Positions 43,104-54,561 of a stretch of 64,000 nucleotides of DNA are shown here, in pieces (the first letter of the stretch is position 1; every line of letters begins with the position of its first letter). Source of the DNA: JAEUKH01 sp964447205. Lineage in GTDB: Bacteria; Myxococcota_A; Polyangia; Polyangiales; Ga0077539. The position numbers were made by a program, and so were the translations under genes. Where the stretch lies: positions 84,461-148,460 of the forward strand of contig CAYUSB010000018.1 of assembly GCA_964447205.1 (NCBI GenBank), read 5' to 3'. The notes beneath the pieces are model-generated. The model was not told where the DNA came from. It saw nothing but the letters and a program-made list of their open reading frames with translations, and made no database searches.

Positions 43104-43463
43104 CTACGCGGCGGCGGTGACCCGGCCTTCGACGATCTGGGTCACGGCGGCGGCCATGGACGCGTCGCGGGGGCGACGCATGCGGACGAGTCGGTCGTTG
43201 AGGGTGGCGATCTGCTCGAGGACGGCCTGGGCCTTGGGCTCGCGGCGCACCGGCACCTGGAGGCTCCGCACCCAGGCCACCAGGGCCAGGGCCCGGGCGT
43301 AGGCCGCGGTGCGGTTGGGGGCGCACATCGCCCGGGTCACGAAGTACCGGGCGTGGGTCTCGGGACACTCCCGATGCATCTCCAGGACCACCTCCGCCGC
43401 CTCGCCCCGCGAGTACGTAAACAGATACCCCGCCGCCCGAAAGAACCGTCGTTGTGTTGCCAT
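43104..43463 (-). CDS. Small hypothetical helical protein
   Basis: A 119-aa basic protein, mostly helical by composition, with no signal peptide or span. It starts MATQRRFFRAAGYLFTYSRGEAAEVV and has two Cys (ECPETH, MCAPN). No family was recognised. It converges with rsgA across 10 bases. A GTG three codons upstream (43472) could also be used. The frame shows the local codon bias and is plausible as a gene, but nothing indicates a role. Confidence 0.55.
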   Translation of the reverse strand: MATQRRFFRAAGYLFTYSRGEAAEVVLEMHRECPETHARYFVTRAMCAPNRTAAYARALALVAWVRSLQVPVRREPKAQAVLEQIATLNDRLVRMRRPRDASMAAAVTQIVEGRVTAAA

Positions 43464-43877
43464 CGCCTGCACCGTCCCTGTTTCGGTCGTCCGACAACCC
43501 GCGTGGGATCATCTCTGCGCACCCGGAGCTCTGGCCGCAAGGGTCTGCAATCGCGGGGCCAGGACGCTTCTTCCTCGTCCCACGGCCCTCCCTGCGCATC
43601 CGTAGCCTGAACATCGGCCTCCCCATGCCCCGCATGCAGATCGCCAGGCCCGGCCAGGAGGCCCCGATTTTTCGGGCTCTTCGCTTTGGCTTCGCGCACA
43701 GACTACGACCTGTGGCGACCGGGGGCGTTGTATGGCTGCGGGGGCGGGGGTACCCGATGGGCGCACATGCAACCGATGCGGGACGGTCGGGGTGTGACGA
43801 AAAGGTTGCATACTGGCTCCGGGCGTTGACGGGGGGCGGTCTCCGTGCACGTTGTCCCGGCGGCAGGGAGGTTGATC
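43464..43877. other. Intergenic stretch upstream of esterase gene
   Basis: About 414 bases between divergent genes. It is less GC-rich in parts (43640-43700 and 43790-43830). Open frames in it are basic, low in hydrophobic residues and unlikely to be real. GGGAGG just before 43878 is the ribosome-binding site of the esterase. A TTGACG at about 43828 might be a -35 element, but no -10 partner is convincing. Confidence 0.35.
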
Positions 43878-45101
43878 ATGTTCGGGGTTCGGCACGGCGT
43901 GTGGATGGCAGGGTGGGTCTCGTTGACCCTGGGATGTGGGGGCCCGGGCGGGGGGACCGTGCCCGACGACGTGCCGGGGTTTGATGCGGGCGCGGTGGAT
44001 GTCCCGGAAGCGGTGGATGTCTCGGGCGCGGTGGATGTCCCGAGCGCGGTGGATGCGGGGCGGGTGACCACCCTGCGGGTCCGGCACGGGGGGCTCATGG
44101 GGCGGGGGCTGAGCCTCCGGGGCGACGCCGCGGGGCTGCTCACCTGGGAGCGGGGGGTGGCCTTCGCCGAGGAGTCTCCCGGGGTGTGGACCTGGCGCAG
44201 CGCGGCCGTGACGGCGCCCTTCGCGTGGAAGCCCCTCGTGGGCGACGAGACCTGGTCGCGGGGGCCCAACTACCGGGCCGAACCCGGGGAGACCGTGGAG
44301 GTCGATGCCAGGTTCTTTGGGGCGGCGGGCACGGTGTCGCGGTGGCGGGCCGCGGTGCCCTCGATACACCTGCAGAACAGCCGCGGGGTGTGGGTGTACC
44401 TCCCCCCGTCGTACCCCGAGGATCCCACCCGGCGTTACCCCGTGGTCTACCTCCACGACGGTCAGAACCTCTTCGACCCCCGGGCGGCCTTCGGCGGGAC
44501 CCCCTGGGCCGTCGACCGGGCCATGAACGCCGGGGCCGAAGACGCCACCGTCCGCGAGGCCATCGTGGTCGGGGTCGAGAACACCTCCGCCCGCATCGAC
44601 GAGTACACCCCCACCCGCGACGCCACCCGCATGGCCGGAGGGCTCGGGGCCCGGTACGTCCGCTTCCTCGTGGAGGAGCTCAAGCCCCTCATCGACGCGA
44701 GCTTTCGCACCCTCCCGGGGCGCGAGCACACCGTCCTGGCCGGGTCGTCGTTGGGGGGGCTCATCACGGCCTGGGCGGGGGTCCACCACCCCGAGACCTT
44801 CGGCCACCTCGGGATCTTCTCCCCGTCCACATGGTGGGACAACCGGATGATCCTGCAGGAGGTGAGGGGCCTCGCGGGGCGCCCCACCCGGCCCCTGCGG
44901 GTATACATCGACTCGGGCGACAGCGGCCCCTCGTCCGACGACCGGGCCAACACGGCCGAACACGCCGCGGCCTGGAGGGCCCTCGGGTACCGCGACGGCG
45001 AGACCCTGCGCTACGTGGTCGAACCCGGCGGACAGCACAACGAGGCGGCCTGGGCCCGGCGGTTTCCCGGGGCCATCGCCTTCCTCCTCGGCCGCCGATA
45101 G
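43878..45101 (+). CDS. Secreted esterase (putative esterase family)
   Basis: Exported alpha/beta-hydrolase of the Esterase/Fes-IroE type (PF00756-like), 407 aa. A signal peptide ending in LTLGC makes it a lipoprotein (Cys20); a GA-VDV-P linker follows, coded by an 18-bp DNA repeat (43992-44057). An N-terminal beta domain (about 55-150) precedes the hydrolase: VWVYLPPSY, YPVVYLHDGQNLFD (about 195), and the nucleophile elbow GSSLGGL (about 290); the active-site His is likely in GGQHNEAAW near 395. Members cut siderophore, feruloyl or other esters. A GGGAGG precedes the ATG. It converges with the kinase gene at 45124. Confidence 0.87.
   Translation: MFGVRHGVWMAGWVSLTLGCGGPGGGTVPDDVPGFDAGAVDVPEAVDVSGAVDVPSAVDAGRVTTLRVRHGGLMGRGLSLRGDAAGLLTWERGVAFAEESPGVWTWRSAAVTAPFAWKPLVGDETWSRGPNYRAEPGETVEVDARFFGAAGTVSRWRAAVPSIHLQNSRGVWVYLPPSYPEDPTRRYPVVYLHDGQNLFDPRAAFGGTPWAVDRAMNAGAEDATVREAIVVGVENTSARIDEYTPTRDATRMAGGLGARYVRFLVEELKPLIDASFRTLPGREHTVLAGSSLGGLITAWAGVHHPETFGHLGIFSPSTWWDNRMILQEVRGLAGRPTRPLRVYIDSGDSGPSSDDRANTAEHAAAWRALGYRDGETLRYVVEPGGQHNEAAWARRFPGAIAFLLGRR
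43992..44057 (+). repeat. 18-bp in-frame tandem repeat
   Basis: Three and a half copies of gcggtggatgtcccg-type units (43992-44009, 44010-44027, 44028-44045, partial to 44057) in the linker of the esterase, encoding AVDVPE, AVDVSG, AVDVPS, AVDAG. Copies differ at a few bases, so this tract is older than the one at 37060. Confidence 0.85.
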
Positions 45102-45123
45102 CCCGTAGACCCCTCCCCCGGGG

Positions 45124-46572
45124 TCAGAAGAGGTCGGGCAGGGGCGACGGGGGCGGCTCCTGGGTGCGGGGGGGACCCATCGGGGCCATCGCGGGCTGCG
45201 GGCCCCCCGGAGGGGGCGCGGGCCCCATCGCGGGCTGCGGGGTCTGGGCCGGGACGCCTCGGGGCCGGGCGGTGTCGTCGTCGTCGTCGGCCATCATCCG
45301 CAGGACCCCATAGCCCAACATCGACAGGGCCAGGGACGCCACGACCACCGCTGCCAGGAGCACGATCTGCCGTCGCCCGAGGCCCTTTGTGGCCTTCCCA
45401 GGCTCGGCCCGGGGCCCCGGAGCAGGTCCCGTCAGGGCGATCTGGGCCGGGCCCGCCCACGGGGCCATCCCCACCCCCCCAGGGACCTCCCGGGTCACCC
45501 CCACGGCCGCATACACGACCCCCTCCGCCGTCGCAGGCACGGCCCCCTGCCCCGGGGCGGGATACACCGGAACCGCCTGGGTCGCCGCGAGCCCCGCTGC
45601 CGTACGCCCCGGGTCGGGGTCCGCCGCAGTCACGGCCGCGCGCAGGGCCGCGGCAAAACTCCGGGCGTCGTCGAAGCGCCCCGAGGGCTCGCGCGCCATG
45701 GCCCGCTCCACCACCGCGCACAAGGCCGGGCTCGTCCCCGGGGCCACCGTGGCGAGGGGGGTCGGGGCCTCGGTCATGAGCCGCACGAGGATCTCCGTGG
45801 TGTGCTGGCCGGTGTGGGGCAGGCGCCCCGAGAGCATCTCGTAGAGCATCACCCCGGCGGCGTAGAGGTCGGCCCGGCGGTCGATGTGCTTCGCGTTGGT
45901 GACCTGCTCGGGGGCCATGTACACCGGGGTCCCAAGCAACACGCCCGTCTGGGTCAGGGCCACCCCCTCCACCGCGTCGACGGTCTTGCTGATGCCGAAG
46001 TCAAGCAGCTTGACCGAATCCCGCCCGGCCGCGTCGCGCAGGACAAACACGTTGGCCGGCTTGAGGTCGCGGTGCACCACCCCCCGGTCGTGGGCCAGTG
46101 CCAGGACCTCCAGGACCTCGGCCACCAGGGACGCGGCCCGCCCGGGCGGCATCGGGGACTCTCGCTCGACGAGGGACTCGAGGGGTTCGCCCTGGAGGAG
46201 CTCCATGGCGAGGAAGGCGGTCCCGTCGGGGGTGACCCCGCTGTCGTACACCTGCACGATGCGGGGATCGCGCAGGGCCGCGGCGGTGCGGGCCTCGCGC
46301 ACGAAGCGCTCGAGGACCTCGTGGCGGGCGGCGAGCCGCGGGTGCAGGATCTTCAGGGCCACGTCCTGGTCGAGCACGGTGTGCCGGGCCCGGTAGACGG
46401 CCCCCATCCCGCCGCCCCCGATGCGCCGCAGGACGGCGTACCGATCGACGGTGCTGCCGCAGGGGCCGTACTGGACGGGCTCCCCGGCCACGGGGCACAG
46501 GAGGGTCCCGGGGGGGTGTCCGTCGCCGCAGGCCCGGCAGCGTGTGGGGGAGTCCCAGCCGTCGTCGTTCAC
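45124..46572 (-). CDS. Membrane-anchored Ser/Thr protein kinase
   Basis: Hanks-type kinase (482 aa). Before the kinase domain lies a short Cys-rich head (CRAC at 12-15, Cys26), possibly a small zinc site. Kinase domain about 44-310: GGGGMGAVY, Lys74 in VALKIL, HRDLKPAN with Asp169, DFG with Asp191, and GTPVYMAPEQ. Next a Pro/Ala-rich linker, one membrane helix (about 394-416), an Asp run (DDDDDT) and a Pro-rich tail. The catalytic residues are intact. The gene begins 33 bases after glgB on the same strand, so kinase and branching enzyme are likely co-transcribed, which raises the possibility that glycogen metabolism is a target; this is inference. Confidence 0.92.
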   Translation of the reverse strand: MNDDGWDSPTRCRACGDGHPPGTLLCPVAGEPVQYGPCGSTVDRYAVLRRIGGGGMGAVYRARHTVLDQDVALKILHPRLAARHEVLERFVREARTAAALRDPRIVQVYDSGVTPDGTAFLAMELLQGEPLESLVERESPMPPGRAASLVAEVLEVLALAHDRGVVHRDLKPANVFVLRDAAGRDSVKLLDFGISKTVDAVEGVALTQTGVLLGTPVYMAPEQVTNAKHIDRRADLYAAGVMLYEMLSGRLPHTGQHTTEILVRLMTEAPTPLATVAPGTSPALCAVVERAMAREPSGRFDDARSFAAALRAAVTAADPDPGRTAAGLAATQAVPVYPAPGQGAVPATAEGVVYAAVGVTREVPGGVGMAPWAGPAQIALTGPAPGPRAEPGKATKGLGRRQIVLLAAVVVASLALSMLGYGVLRMMADDDDDTARPRGVPAQTPQPAMGPAPPPGGPQPAMAPMGPPRTQEPPPSPLPDLF

Positions 46573-46605
46573 ACTCAGGGTGATACCCCTTCGCGGCCCG
46601 GGCTT

Positions 46606-48828
46606 CTACTCTGCGTCCACCGTGGGGGCGGGACCGAGGATCACCACCCCGAGGGGCGGCAGGGTCAGGACGAGGCTGTAGGGGTGCCCGTGGGCCCCGT
46701 GGTCGTCGGCGGAGGCCCGGCCCGCGTTGCCCACCCCGCTGCCCCCGTAGGCCTCGGCGTCGGTGTTGAGCCGCTCCTGCCACACCCCCGGGGTCGGAAC
46801 CCCCACCCGATACCCGTGCCGCACCTCCGGGGTGGCGTTGAGGACGCAGAGGAGCACCCGCCCCGCCGTGTCGCGCCGCAGGAAGGCCAGGACGCTGTGG
46901 TCGCTGTCGTTGGCCTCCACCCACCGAAACCCCTCCGGGTCGTCGTCGGCGTCGTGCAGGGCCGACTCTAGGCGATACAGGGCGTTGAGGTCCCCGACGA
47001 GGCGCATCACCCCCGCGTGGGCGGGGTCGGCCAGGAGGTGCCAGTCGAGCGATCGGGCGTGGTCCCACTCCCGCTCCTGCCCAAACTCGCCCCCCATGAA
47101 CAAGAGCTTGCGCCCCGGGTGGCACCACATCCAGCCGTACAGGGCCCGGAGGTTGGCGAAGCGCTGCCAGCGATCGCCCGCCATCTTCTCCAGGAGCGAG
47201 CGCTTCTGGTGGACCACCTCGTCGTGCGACAGGGTCAGCACGAAGTGCTCGGCGTACTGGTAGAGCAGGCCGAAGGTGAGCTCGTGGTGGTGCCAGCGGC
47301 GGTGGACCGGGTCGCGGGCGAAATACGCGAGGGTGTCGTGCATCCAGCCCATGTTCCATTTGAGGGTGAAGCCCAGGCCTCCGGCGTAGACGGGGCGGGT
47401 CACCCCTGGCCACGCGGTGCTCTCCTCGGCGATCACCATCACCCCGGGAAACTCCCCGTGGAGCAGGGTGTTGAGCTCCTGCAAGAGGGCGATGGCCTCC
47501 AGGTTTTCGCGCCCCCCGTACACATTGGGGATCCACTCCCCCGTGGCCCGCGAGTAGTCGAGGTAGAGCATCGAGGCCACGGCGTCGACCCGCAGCCCGT
47601 CGACGTGGTAGTCGGCCACCCACATCCGGGCGCTGGCCAGGAGGAAGTTCTTCACCTCGCGGCGGCCGTAGTTGAAGACCAGGGTGCCCCAATCGGGGTG
47701 CTCGCCCTGACGGGGGTCGAGGTGCTCGTACAGGGCCGTCCCGTCAAACCGGGCCAACGCAAACGTGTCCCGCGGGAAGTGGGCCGGGACCCAGTCGACG
47801 ATCACCCCGATCCCGGCCCTGTGCATGGTGTCGACGAAGGCCCGAAACCCGTCGGGGTCGCCGAAGCGCGCCGTGGGGGCGAAGTACCCCGTCACCTGGT
47901 AGCCCCAGCTCCCGTCGAAGGGGTGCTCGTTGACGGGCATCAGCTCGATGTGGGTAAATCCCAGGGCCTTGACGTGCGCGGCCAGCCGCGGCCCGAGCTC
48001 GGCCCAGGTCAGCCACCGGTCGTCCTCCTCGGGGATGCGCATCCACGACGCGAGGTGGACCTCGTACGCGCTCATCGGGGCCCGCCGGACGTTTCGTTCG
48101 GCCCGGGCCGCGAGCCACGCTGCGTCCTGCCACACGTGCCCCGAAGGGGCCGGGACCACCGCCCGGGCGCTCGGGCGCATCTCGGTCTGCCGGGCCACGG
48201 GGTCGATCTTGCGCCCCCACCCCCCGTCGGCCGCGATCACCTCGTACTGGTAGGCCACCCCCGCGTCGAGGTCGGGCACGAAGAGCTCCCACACCCCCGT
48301 GGCCCCGAGCTTGCGCATCGCATGGATGCGCCCGTCCCAGTCGTTGAAGGGTCCCACCACGCTCACCCTCCGGGCCCCCGGGGCCCAGACGGCGAAGGCC
48401 ACCCCCGCGACGCCCTCGTGCACGATCGTGCGGGCCCCGAGGCGCTCGTGCAGGTGCCAGTGCCGCCCCTCGCCAAACAGGTGCTGGTCGATCTCGCCCC
48501 AGGTCGGCAGAAACCCGTACGGATCGCGGGCGCTCCACACGGCCTCGTCGGCGTATACGGCCACCACCCGCGCCATCCGGGCCCGCAGGGGGTCCGTCAC
48601 CCGGGCCGCGAAGATCCCCGCGGGGTGCACCTGCACCAGGGGTAGAGGGGGGCTCCCGTCGTCGAAGGACAGCTCGACCCGCGCGGCGTCGGGGCGCCAG
48701 ACCCGCAGGATGTCCCCGTGCAGGCCCAACACGTCGTGAGGAGCGTCGTGGTGAAGGGCCACCAGGCGACCCAATGCCTCGGGGCTGACCCCTTCCAGCA
48801 GCGTCTCGGTATCCATACGTGGGTTCAC
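46606..48828 (-). CDS. glgB: 1,4-alpha-glucan branching enzyme
   Basis: GH13 branching enzyme of glycogen synthesis (740 aa; E. coli GlgB 728). An N-terminal CBM48-type region (about 110-210) leads into the (beta/alpha)8 domain. Key residues are present: nucleophile Asp415 in DGLRVDAVASMLY, acid Glu468 in VIAEESTAWPG, and LTLSHDEVVH containing the transition-state Asp. In the last motif the usual VVHGKGSLL is VVHQKRSLL, a mild departure. The C-terminal beta domain ends the protein. Start is GTG 48828 or ATG 48816. It follows the nitrilase gene by 33 bases. No other glg genes are in the window. Confidence 0.95.
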   Translation of the reverse strand: MNPRMDTETLLEGVSPEALGRLVALHHDAPHDVLGLHGDILRVWRPDAARVELSFDDGSPPLPLVQVHPAGIFAARVTDPLRARMARVVAVYADEAVWSARDPYGFLPTWGEIDQHLFGEGRHWHLHERLGARTIVHEGVAGVAFAVWAPGARRVSVVGPFNDWDGRIHAMRKLGATGVWELFVPDLDAGVAYQYEVIAADGGWGRKIDPVARQTEMRPSARAVVPAPSGHVWQDAAWLAARAERNVRRAPMSAYEVHLASWMRIPEEDDRWLTWAELGPRLAAHVKALGFTHIELMPVNEHPFDGSWGYQVTGYFAPTARFGDPDGFRAFVDTMHRAGIGVIVDWVPAHFPRDTFALARFDGTALYEHLDPRQGEHPDWGTLVFNYGRREVKNFLLASARMWVADYHVDGLRVDAVASMLYLDYSRATGEWIPNVYGGRENLEAIALLQELNTLLHGEFPGVMVIAEESTAWPGVTRPVYAGGLGFTLKWNMGWMHDTLAYFARDPVHRRWHHHELTFGLLYQYAEHFVLTLSHDEVVHQKRSLLEKMAGDRWQRFANLRALYGWMWCHPGRKLLFMGGEFGQEREWDHARSLDWHLLADPAHAGVMRLVGDLNALYRLESALHDADDDPEGFRWVEANDSDHSVLAFLRRDTAGRVLLCVLNATPEVRHGYRVGVPTPGVWQERLNTDAEAYGGSGVGNAGRASADDHGAHGHPYSLVLTLPPLGVVILGPAPTVDAE

Positions 48829-48861
48829 GGTGGACCATCCCCCCCGTCGGGCGCAACGGAT

Positions 48862-49617
48862 TCAGTGTCGCGACGCAGCCCGAGCGTCCACCGTGGCCCG
48901 GACCACCCGCGGACCGCCCGCCCCGAGGGCCCGCACGACCTCGCGCCCCGCCGGGTCGACCACCCGAGACCCTCCCTGCCCCCGAACCCGCGGCAATCCA
49001 GGGCCCCAGTTGGGGTTGACCACCCACAGCCCGTGGCGTCGGGCCAGGTCGGCCAGCAGCGGTCCCCGGGCGTCGGTGGCGTCGTCGTCGACCCAGGCGC
49101 TCGGGTACAGGAGCACATCGGCCGAAGCCAGGGCCTCCCCTGCGTCGTCGGTCAGAAAGTGCACGTCGTAGCAGATGGCCACGGCCAGACGCAGGCCCCC
49201 GAGCTCGACCACGGGCGTCCCGAGGTCGCCCGGGCTGGCCCACACCTCGGGGTGCCACGGGTGCCGCTTGCGCCAGTGCCCCACCCTGCGCCCCGTGGCG
49301 TCGAAGAGCACGGCGCTGTTGTACCGCCGCAGCGGCCACGTCCCCTCCACCTCCTCCACCAACGGAACCAGCAGGGCCACCCCGTGCTCCCGGGCCAGGT
49401 CGGCGCAGTGGCGCATGGTGGGTCCCTCCAGGGGTTCGGCCCAGGCCCCGAGGTCGAAGTCTCCCCGCGGGGAGCAGTACCCCGTCAGGGCCATCTCGGG
49501 CAGGGCCACGAGGTCGACCTCGCCCCGCAACGGGCCCAACGCCTGGTCGAGGGCCACCAACTGGGCCGCCGGGACCCCGTATCGATGCGGCAATTCCAAC
49601 GCGGCCACCCGCAACAT
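48862..49617 (-). CDS. Carbon-nitrogen hydrolase (nitrilase superfamily)
   Basis: Amidase-like enzyme (251 aa) that cleaves a C-N bond. The Glu-Lys-Cys triad is complete: Glu41 in LPEMAL, Lys117 in WRKRHPW, and Cys149 in AICYDV. The start LRVAALELP and the last strand VVRATVD are typical. Residues between Lys and Cys (WHPEVWASPGD) follow the predicted-amidohydrolase branch; the substrate is unknown. ATG 49617 begins the first strand. It diverges from the PLD nuclease gene by 37 bases and heads a probable nitrilase-glgB-kinase transcript. Confidence 0.9.
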   Translation of the reverse strand: MLRVAALELPHRYGVPAAQLVALDQALGPLRGEVDLVALPEMALTGYCSPRGDFDLGAWAEPLEGPTMRHCADLAREHGVALLVPLVEEVEGTWPLRRYNSAVLFDATGRRVGHWRKRHPWHPEVWASPGDLGTPVVELGGLRLAVAICYDVHFLTDDAGEALASADVLLYPSAWVDDDATDARGPLLADLARRHGLWVVNPNWGPGLPRVRGQGGSRVVDPAGREVVRALGAGGPRVVRATVDARAASRH

Positions 49618-49654
49618 GACGCTACACTCTCCTCCCGACACCCGCACGACTGCA

Positions 49655-50344
49655 ATGACCCAAGACGCCCTCGAGCAGCGCATCGACGCCATCGTACGCG
49701 ACCCCCGGATCGCGACCGCCACCCGCGAGGCCCTGCAAGGGTACCTCGCTGCCCCACGGCTTGACCCGCCCGCAGTGATGGATTTCGCCGCCCGGGCGAT
49801 CGCCGTCATCCGCCTCGCCCGCACCGACCCCACCGCACGGGCCGCCCTGGCCTGGGCCCTCGACCTGGTCGGCCTCGCGGGGCTCCCCACTTCCCAAGGT
49901 CCCAGTGCCCCCATCGTGCGCTTCAGCCCCGGGGACGGGTGCCTGGAGGCCATCCAGGCGTGCTTCCGGGCCGCCCAGCGCACCGCCGATGTGTGCGTGT
50001 TCACCATCACCGACGACAGGATCCGGCAGGTGATGGAGGCCGCCCATCGCCGCGGGGTCCGGGTGCGGGTGATCAGCGACGACGACAAGTCCCAAGACGA
50101 GGGCTCGGACATCGAGGCCCTGGGCCGGGCCGGGATCGCCTGCCGCCTCGACCGCACCGAGGCCCACATGCACCACAAGTTTGCCGTCTTCGACGAGACC
50201 CGGCTCCTCACGGGCAGCTACAACTGGACCCGCTCGGCCGCCCGCTTCAACCACGAGAACGTCATGGTCCTGGACGACCCGTCCCTGGCGGCCACCTTCT
50301 CGGCGGAGTTCGCCCGACTGTGGGAGGGGTTCAGCGCGGGGTGA
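49655..50344 (+). CDS. Single-HKD phospholipase D-type nuclease
   Basis: A 229-aa member of the PLD superfamily. One HKD motif is present (HMHHKFAVFDETRLLTGSYNW; His173, Lys175, Asp180), preceded by the usual VCVFTITDD strand and RRGVRVRVISDDD. A helical N-terminal region of about 80 residues replaces the signal peptide seen in periplasmic Nuc. Single-HKD proteins act as homodimers with one site at the interface; relatives include Nuc endonuclease and mitochondrial PLD6. Nucleic acid or phospholipid could be the substrate. Its 3' end overlaps the oppositely oriented ABC ATPase gene by 14 bases. Confidence 0.88.
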   Translation: MTQDALEQRIDAIVRDPRIATATREALQGYLAAPRLDPPAVMDFAARAIAVIRLARTDPTARAALAWALDLVGLAGLPTSQGPSAPIVRFSPGDGCLEAIQACFRAAQRTADVCVFTITDDRIRQVMEAAHRRGVRVRVISDDDKSQDEGSDIEALGRAGIACRLDRTEAHMHHKFAVFDETRLLTGSYNWTRSAARFNHENVMVLDDPSLAATFSAEFARLWEGFSAG

Positions 50345-51158
50345 CGGGCCCGCGGCGGGGCAGGACAAAACAAGGGTACCCGTCGTCGGCCAGGCTCTGC
50401 CCGAGAGGGGTCTCGAAGGCCGCCCCGAGGCCCTCGGCCGTGAGCACCGCATCCGTAAGCCCCGAAGCCAACACCCGCCCCCCGCGCAGAAGCACCGCGT
50501 GGGTGCACCAGCGCAGGGCGAGGTTTGGGTCGTGCAGCACCACCACCACGGCCGACCCGGCTTCGGCCAGCCGGGCGAGGTCGGCGCATAGGGCCGCCTG
50601 GTGGGCCAGGTCGAGCCCCGCAAGGGGTTCGTCGAGCACGAGGCACGGGGTCTCCTGGGCCATGGCCCGGGCCACCAGGGCCCTGCGTTGTTCGCCCCCC
50701 GAGAGCCGGGCCGCGGGCTGCCCCGCCAGGAGGCCGAGCCCCTGGGCCTCCAGGGCCTCGTCAATCGCGTGATCGTCCCCGGCCCGCAGGACGCCCAACC
50801 AGCCCGTGTGCGGGGCCCGACCGAGGGCCACCCACTCGCGCAGGGTGAGGCCCTCGGGGGCGGGTTCGGCCTGGGCCACGTAGGCCACGAGGCGAGCCCG
50901 GTCGCGCGGGCGCATGGCGGTAAGGTCGGCCCCATCGAGGGTCACGGTCCCCCCGTCGGGACGACGGAGCCCCGCCAACACCCGGGCCAGGGTGCTCTTG
51001 CCCGCCCCGTTGGGCCCGAGGATGCCCACGAGGCTGCCCGGGGTCACCGCCACGCCCACCCCCTCGAGGAGGGGCTCCGGGCGGCCCCCCACCGCCACCC
51101 GCACGTCGACAGCCCGCCACACCCGCGGGTGCGGCGGCGATGCTGCGGGGGCGTTCAT
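50331..51158 (-). CDS. ABC transporter ATPase, FecE/BtuD-like
   Basis: Iron-siderophore/B12-type ABC ATPase (275 aa). Walker A GPNGAGKST, Q-loop region YVAQAEP, signature LSGGEQRR, Walker B LVLDEPLAGLD and the H-loop His in VVLHDPN are all present. The usual partners, a FecCD-type permease and a substrate-binding protein, are missing here on both sides, so it must work with proteins coded elsewhere or be a leftover of a larger operon. It diverges from the MacA-like gene by 99 bases and overlaps the PLD gene tail to tail. Confidence 0.9.
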   Translation of the reverse strand: MNAPAASPPHPRVWRAVDVRVAVGGRPEPLLEGVGVAVTPGSLVGILGPNGAGKSTLARVLAGLRRPDGGTVTLDGADLTAMRPRDRARLVAYVAQAEPAPEGLTLREWVALGRAPHTGWLGVLRAGDDHAIDEALEAQGLGLLAGQPAARLSGGEQRRALVARAMAQETPCLVLDEPLAGLDLAHQAALCADLARLAEAGSAVVVVLHDPNLALRWCTHAVLLRGGRVLASGLTDAVLTAEGLGAAFETPLGQSLADDGYPCFVLPRRGPVTPR

Positions 51159-51257
51159 GGCGGGTCCATCGTATGCAGTGCGGGCAGAAGGCGTTGGTCG
51201 CCCGGGAACATTGCCGCTATTACCATCGAGTCAGCCTGTGACGGAGCAACATCGCGC

Positions 51258-52549
51258 GTGAGCCAGGACCCCTTTTCGAAGCTCGGCAAGAGCAAACGCA
51301 GCACCTGGACGGTGCTGCTGGTGTTGGCCCTCGTGGGCTTCGGGCTCGGGGCCTGGTACTACAAAAAGCGCCAGACCCCGACGGGGCCGCGGTACATCTC
51401 CGCTCCGATCACCCGCGGCGACGTGACCGAGATCGTCGAGACCTCGGGCACCGTCCAGCCCGTGGTGCAGGTGCAGGTGGGCTCGCAGCTGTCGGGTCGG
51501 CTCTCGCGGGTCCTGGTCGATTTCAACGACCGGGTCCAGCGGGGGCAGCTCCTGGCCGAGATCGATCCCACTCCCTTCCGGGCCGCCTTCGCCCAGGCCC
51601 GCGCCGCCGTCCAGGCCGCCGAGGCCCAACTCAACCGGGCCCGGGTCAACGTCCGGACCCAACGCATCAACCTCGATCGGGCCGTGGCCATGCGAGCCCA
51701 GGAGCTCAACGCCTCGGCCGATGTCGACGCCATCCGCGGCCAGCACGACGTGGCCGTGGCCGATGTGGCCGTGGCCACCGCCGAGGTCGCCCGGGCCAGG
51801 GCCAACCTCCAGACCGCGCAGAACAACCTCAGCTTCACCCGCATCACTTCCCCCATCGACGGGGTGGTCATCACCCGCAGCGTCGACGAGGGGCAGACCG
51901 TGGCCGCGAGCTTCCAGGCCCCGGTGCTCTTCCTGCTGGCCGCCGACCTCACCCAGATGCAGATCGTGGCCAACGTGGACGAGGCCGACGTGTCGCGCCT
52001 GCGCACCGGCCAGGTGGCCCTCGCCCGGGTCGACGCCTTCCAGGGCCGCACATTCCGCGGGACCGTGAGCGAGGTGCGCTTCGGCGCCGTCACCACCGCG
52101 GGGGTGGTCACCTATCCCGCGGTGATCACCGTGGCCAACCCGGCCCTTGAGCTTCGCCCCGGCATGACCGCCACCGTGACGGTGGTCTCGGCCCGCCACC
52201 CCAATGTGCTGCGGGTCCCCAATGCGGCCCTGCGGTACGTCCCCGGGGGGGGCAACGCGGACGTCGAGCGGGCCCGTCAGGCCCCCGACCCGATGCAGCA
52301 GCCCGAGCGGGCCGCCCGCCGCGGGGCGGTGTACGTCCTGCGCGAGGGACGTCCCCAGCGAGTCGACGTGGCCCTCGGGCTCGCCGACGGGACCCGCACG
52401 GAGGTCACGGGCCAGGGCCTTGAAGAGGGCCAGCGGGTGGTCACCGACGAGATCGACCCCGCGGCCGAGGCGGCACGGGCCGCGCGCGGAGGCGGGAGCC
52501 CGGGGATGGGCGCGGGTGGACGCAGCGGCGGTCGGCGCGGGGGGCGCAT

Positions 52550-52553
<4 letters not shown>
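51258..52553 (+). CDS. MacA-like periplasmic adaptor protein
   Basis: HlyD/RND-type membrane fusion protein (431 aa) that links an inner-membrane ABC pump to an outer-membrane channel. One N-terminal helix (about 18-36), then the lipoyl half (VQPVVQVQVGSQLSGRL), a long alpha-hairpin (about 115-200, AQARAAVQAAEAQLNRAR...), the second lipoyl half (TRITSPIDGVV) and the beta-barrel and membrane-proximal domains. The C-terminus ends in an Arg/Gly-rich tail. Start is GTG. Its stop overlaps the GTG of the ATPase gene. No TolC-like gene is in the window. Confidence 0.92.
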
Positions 52554-54558
<2,005 letters not shown>

Positions 54559-54561
54559 GCC

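Noticed and set aside
43337..43699. Minus-strand 120-codon frame upstream of the esterase
   Set aside because: Overlaps the 119-aa gene in another frame and is Arg/Gly-rich with no domain; taken as chance.
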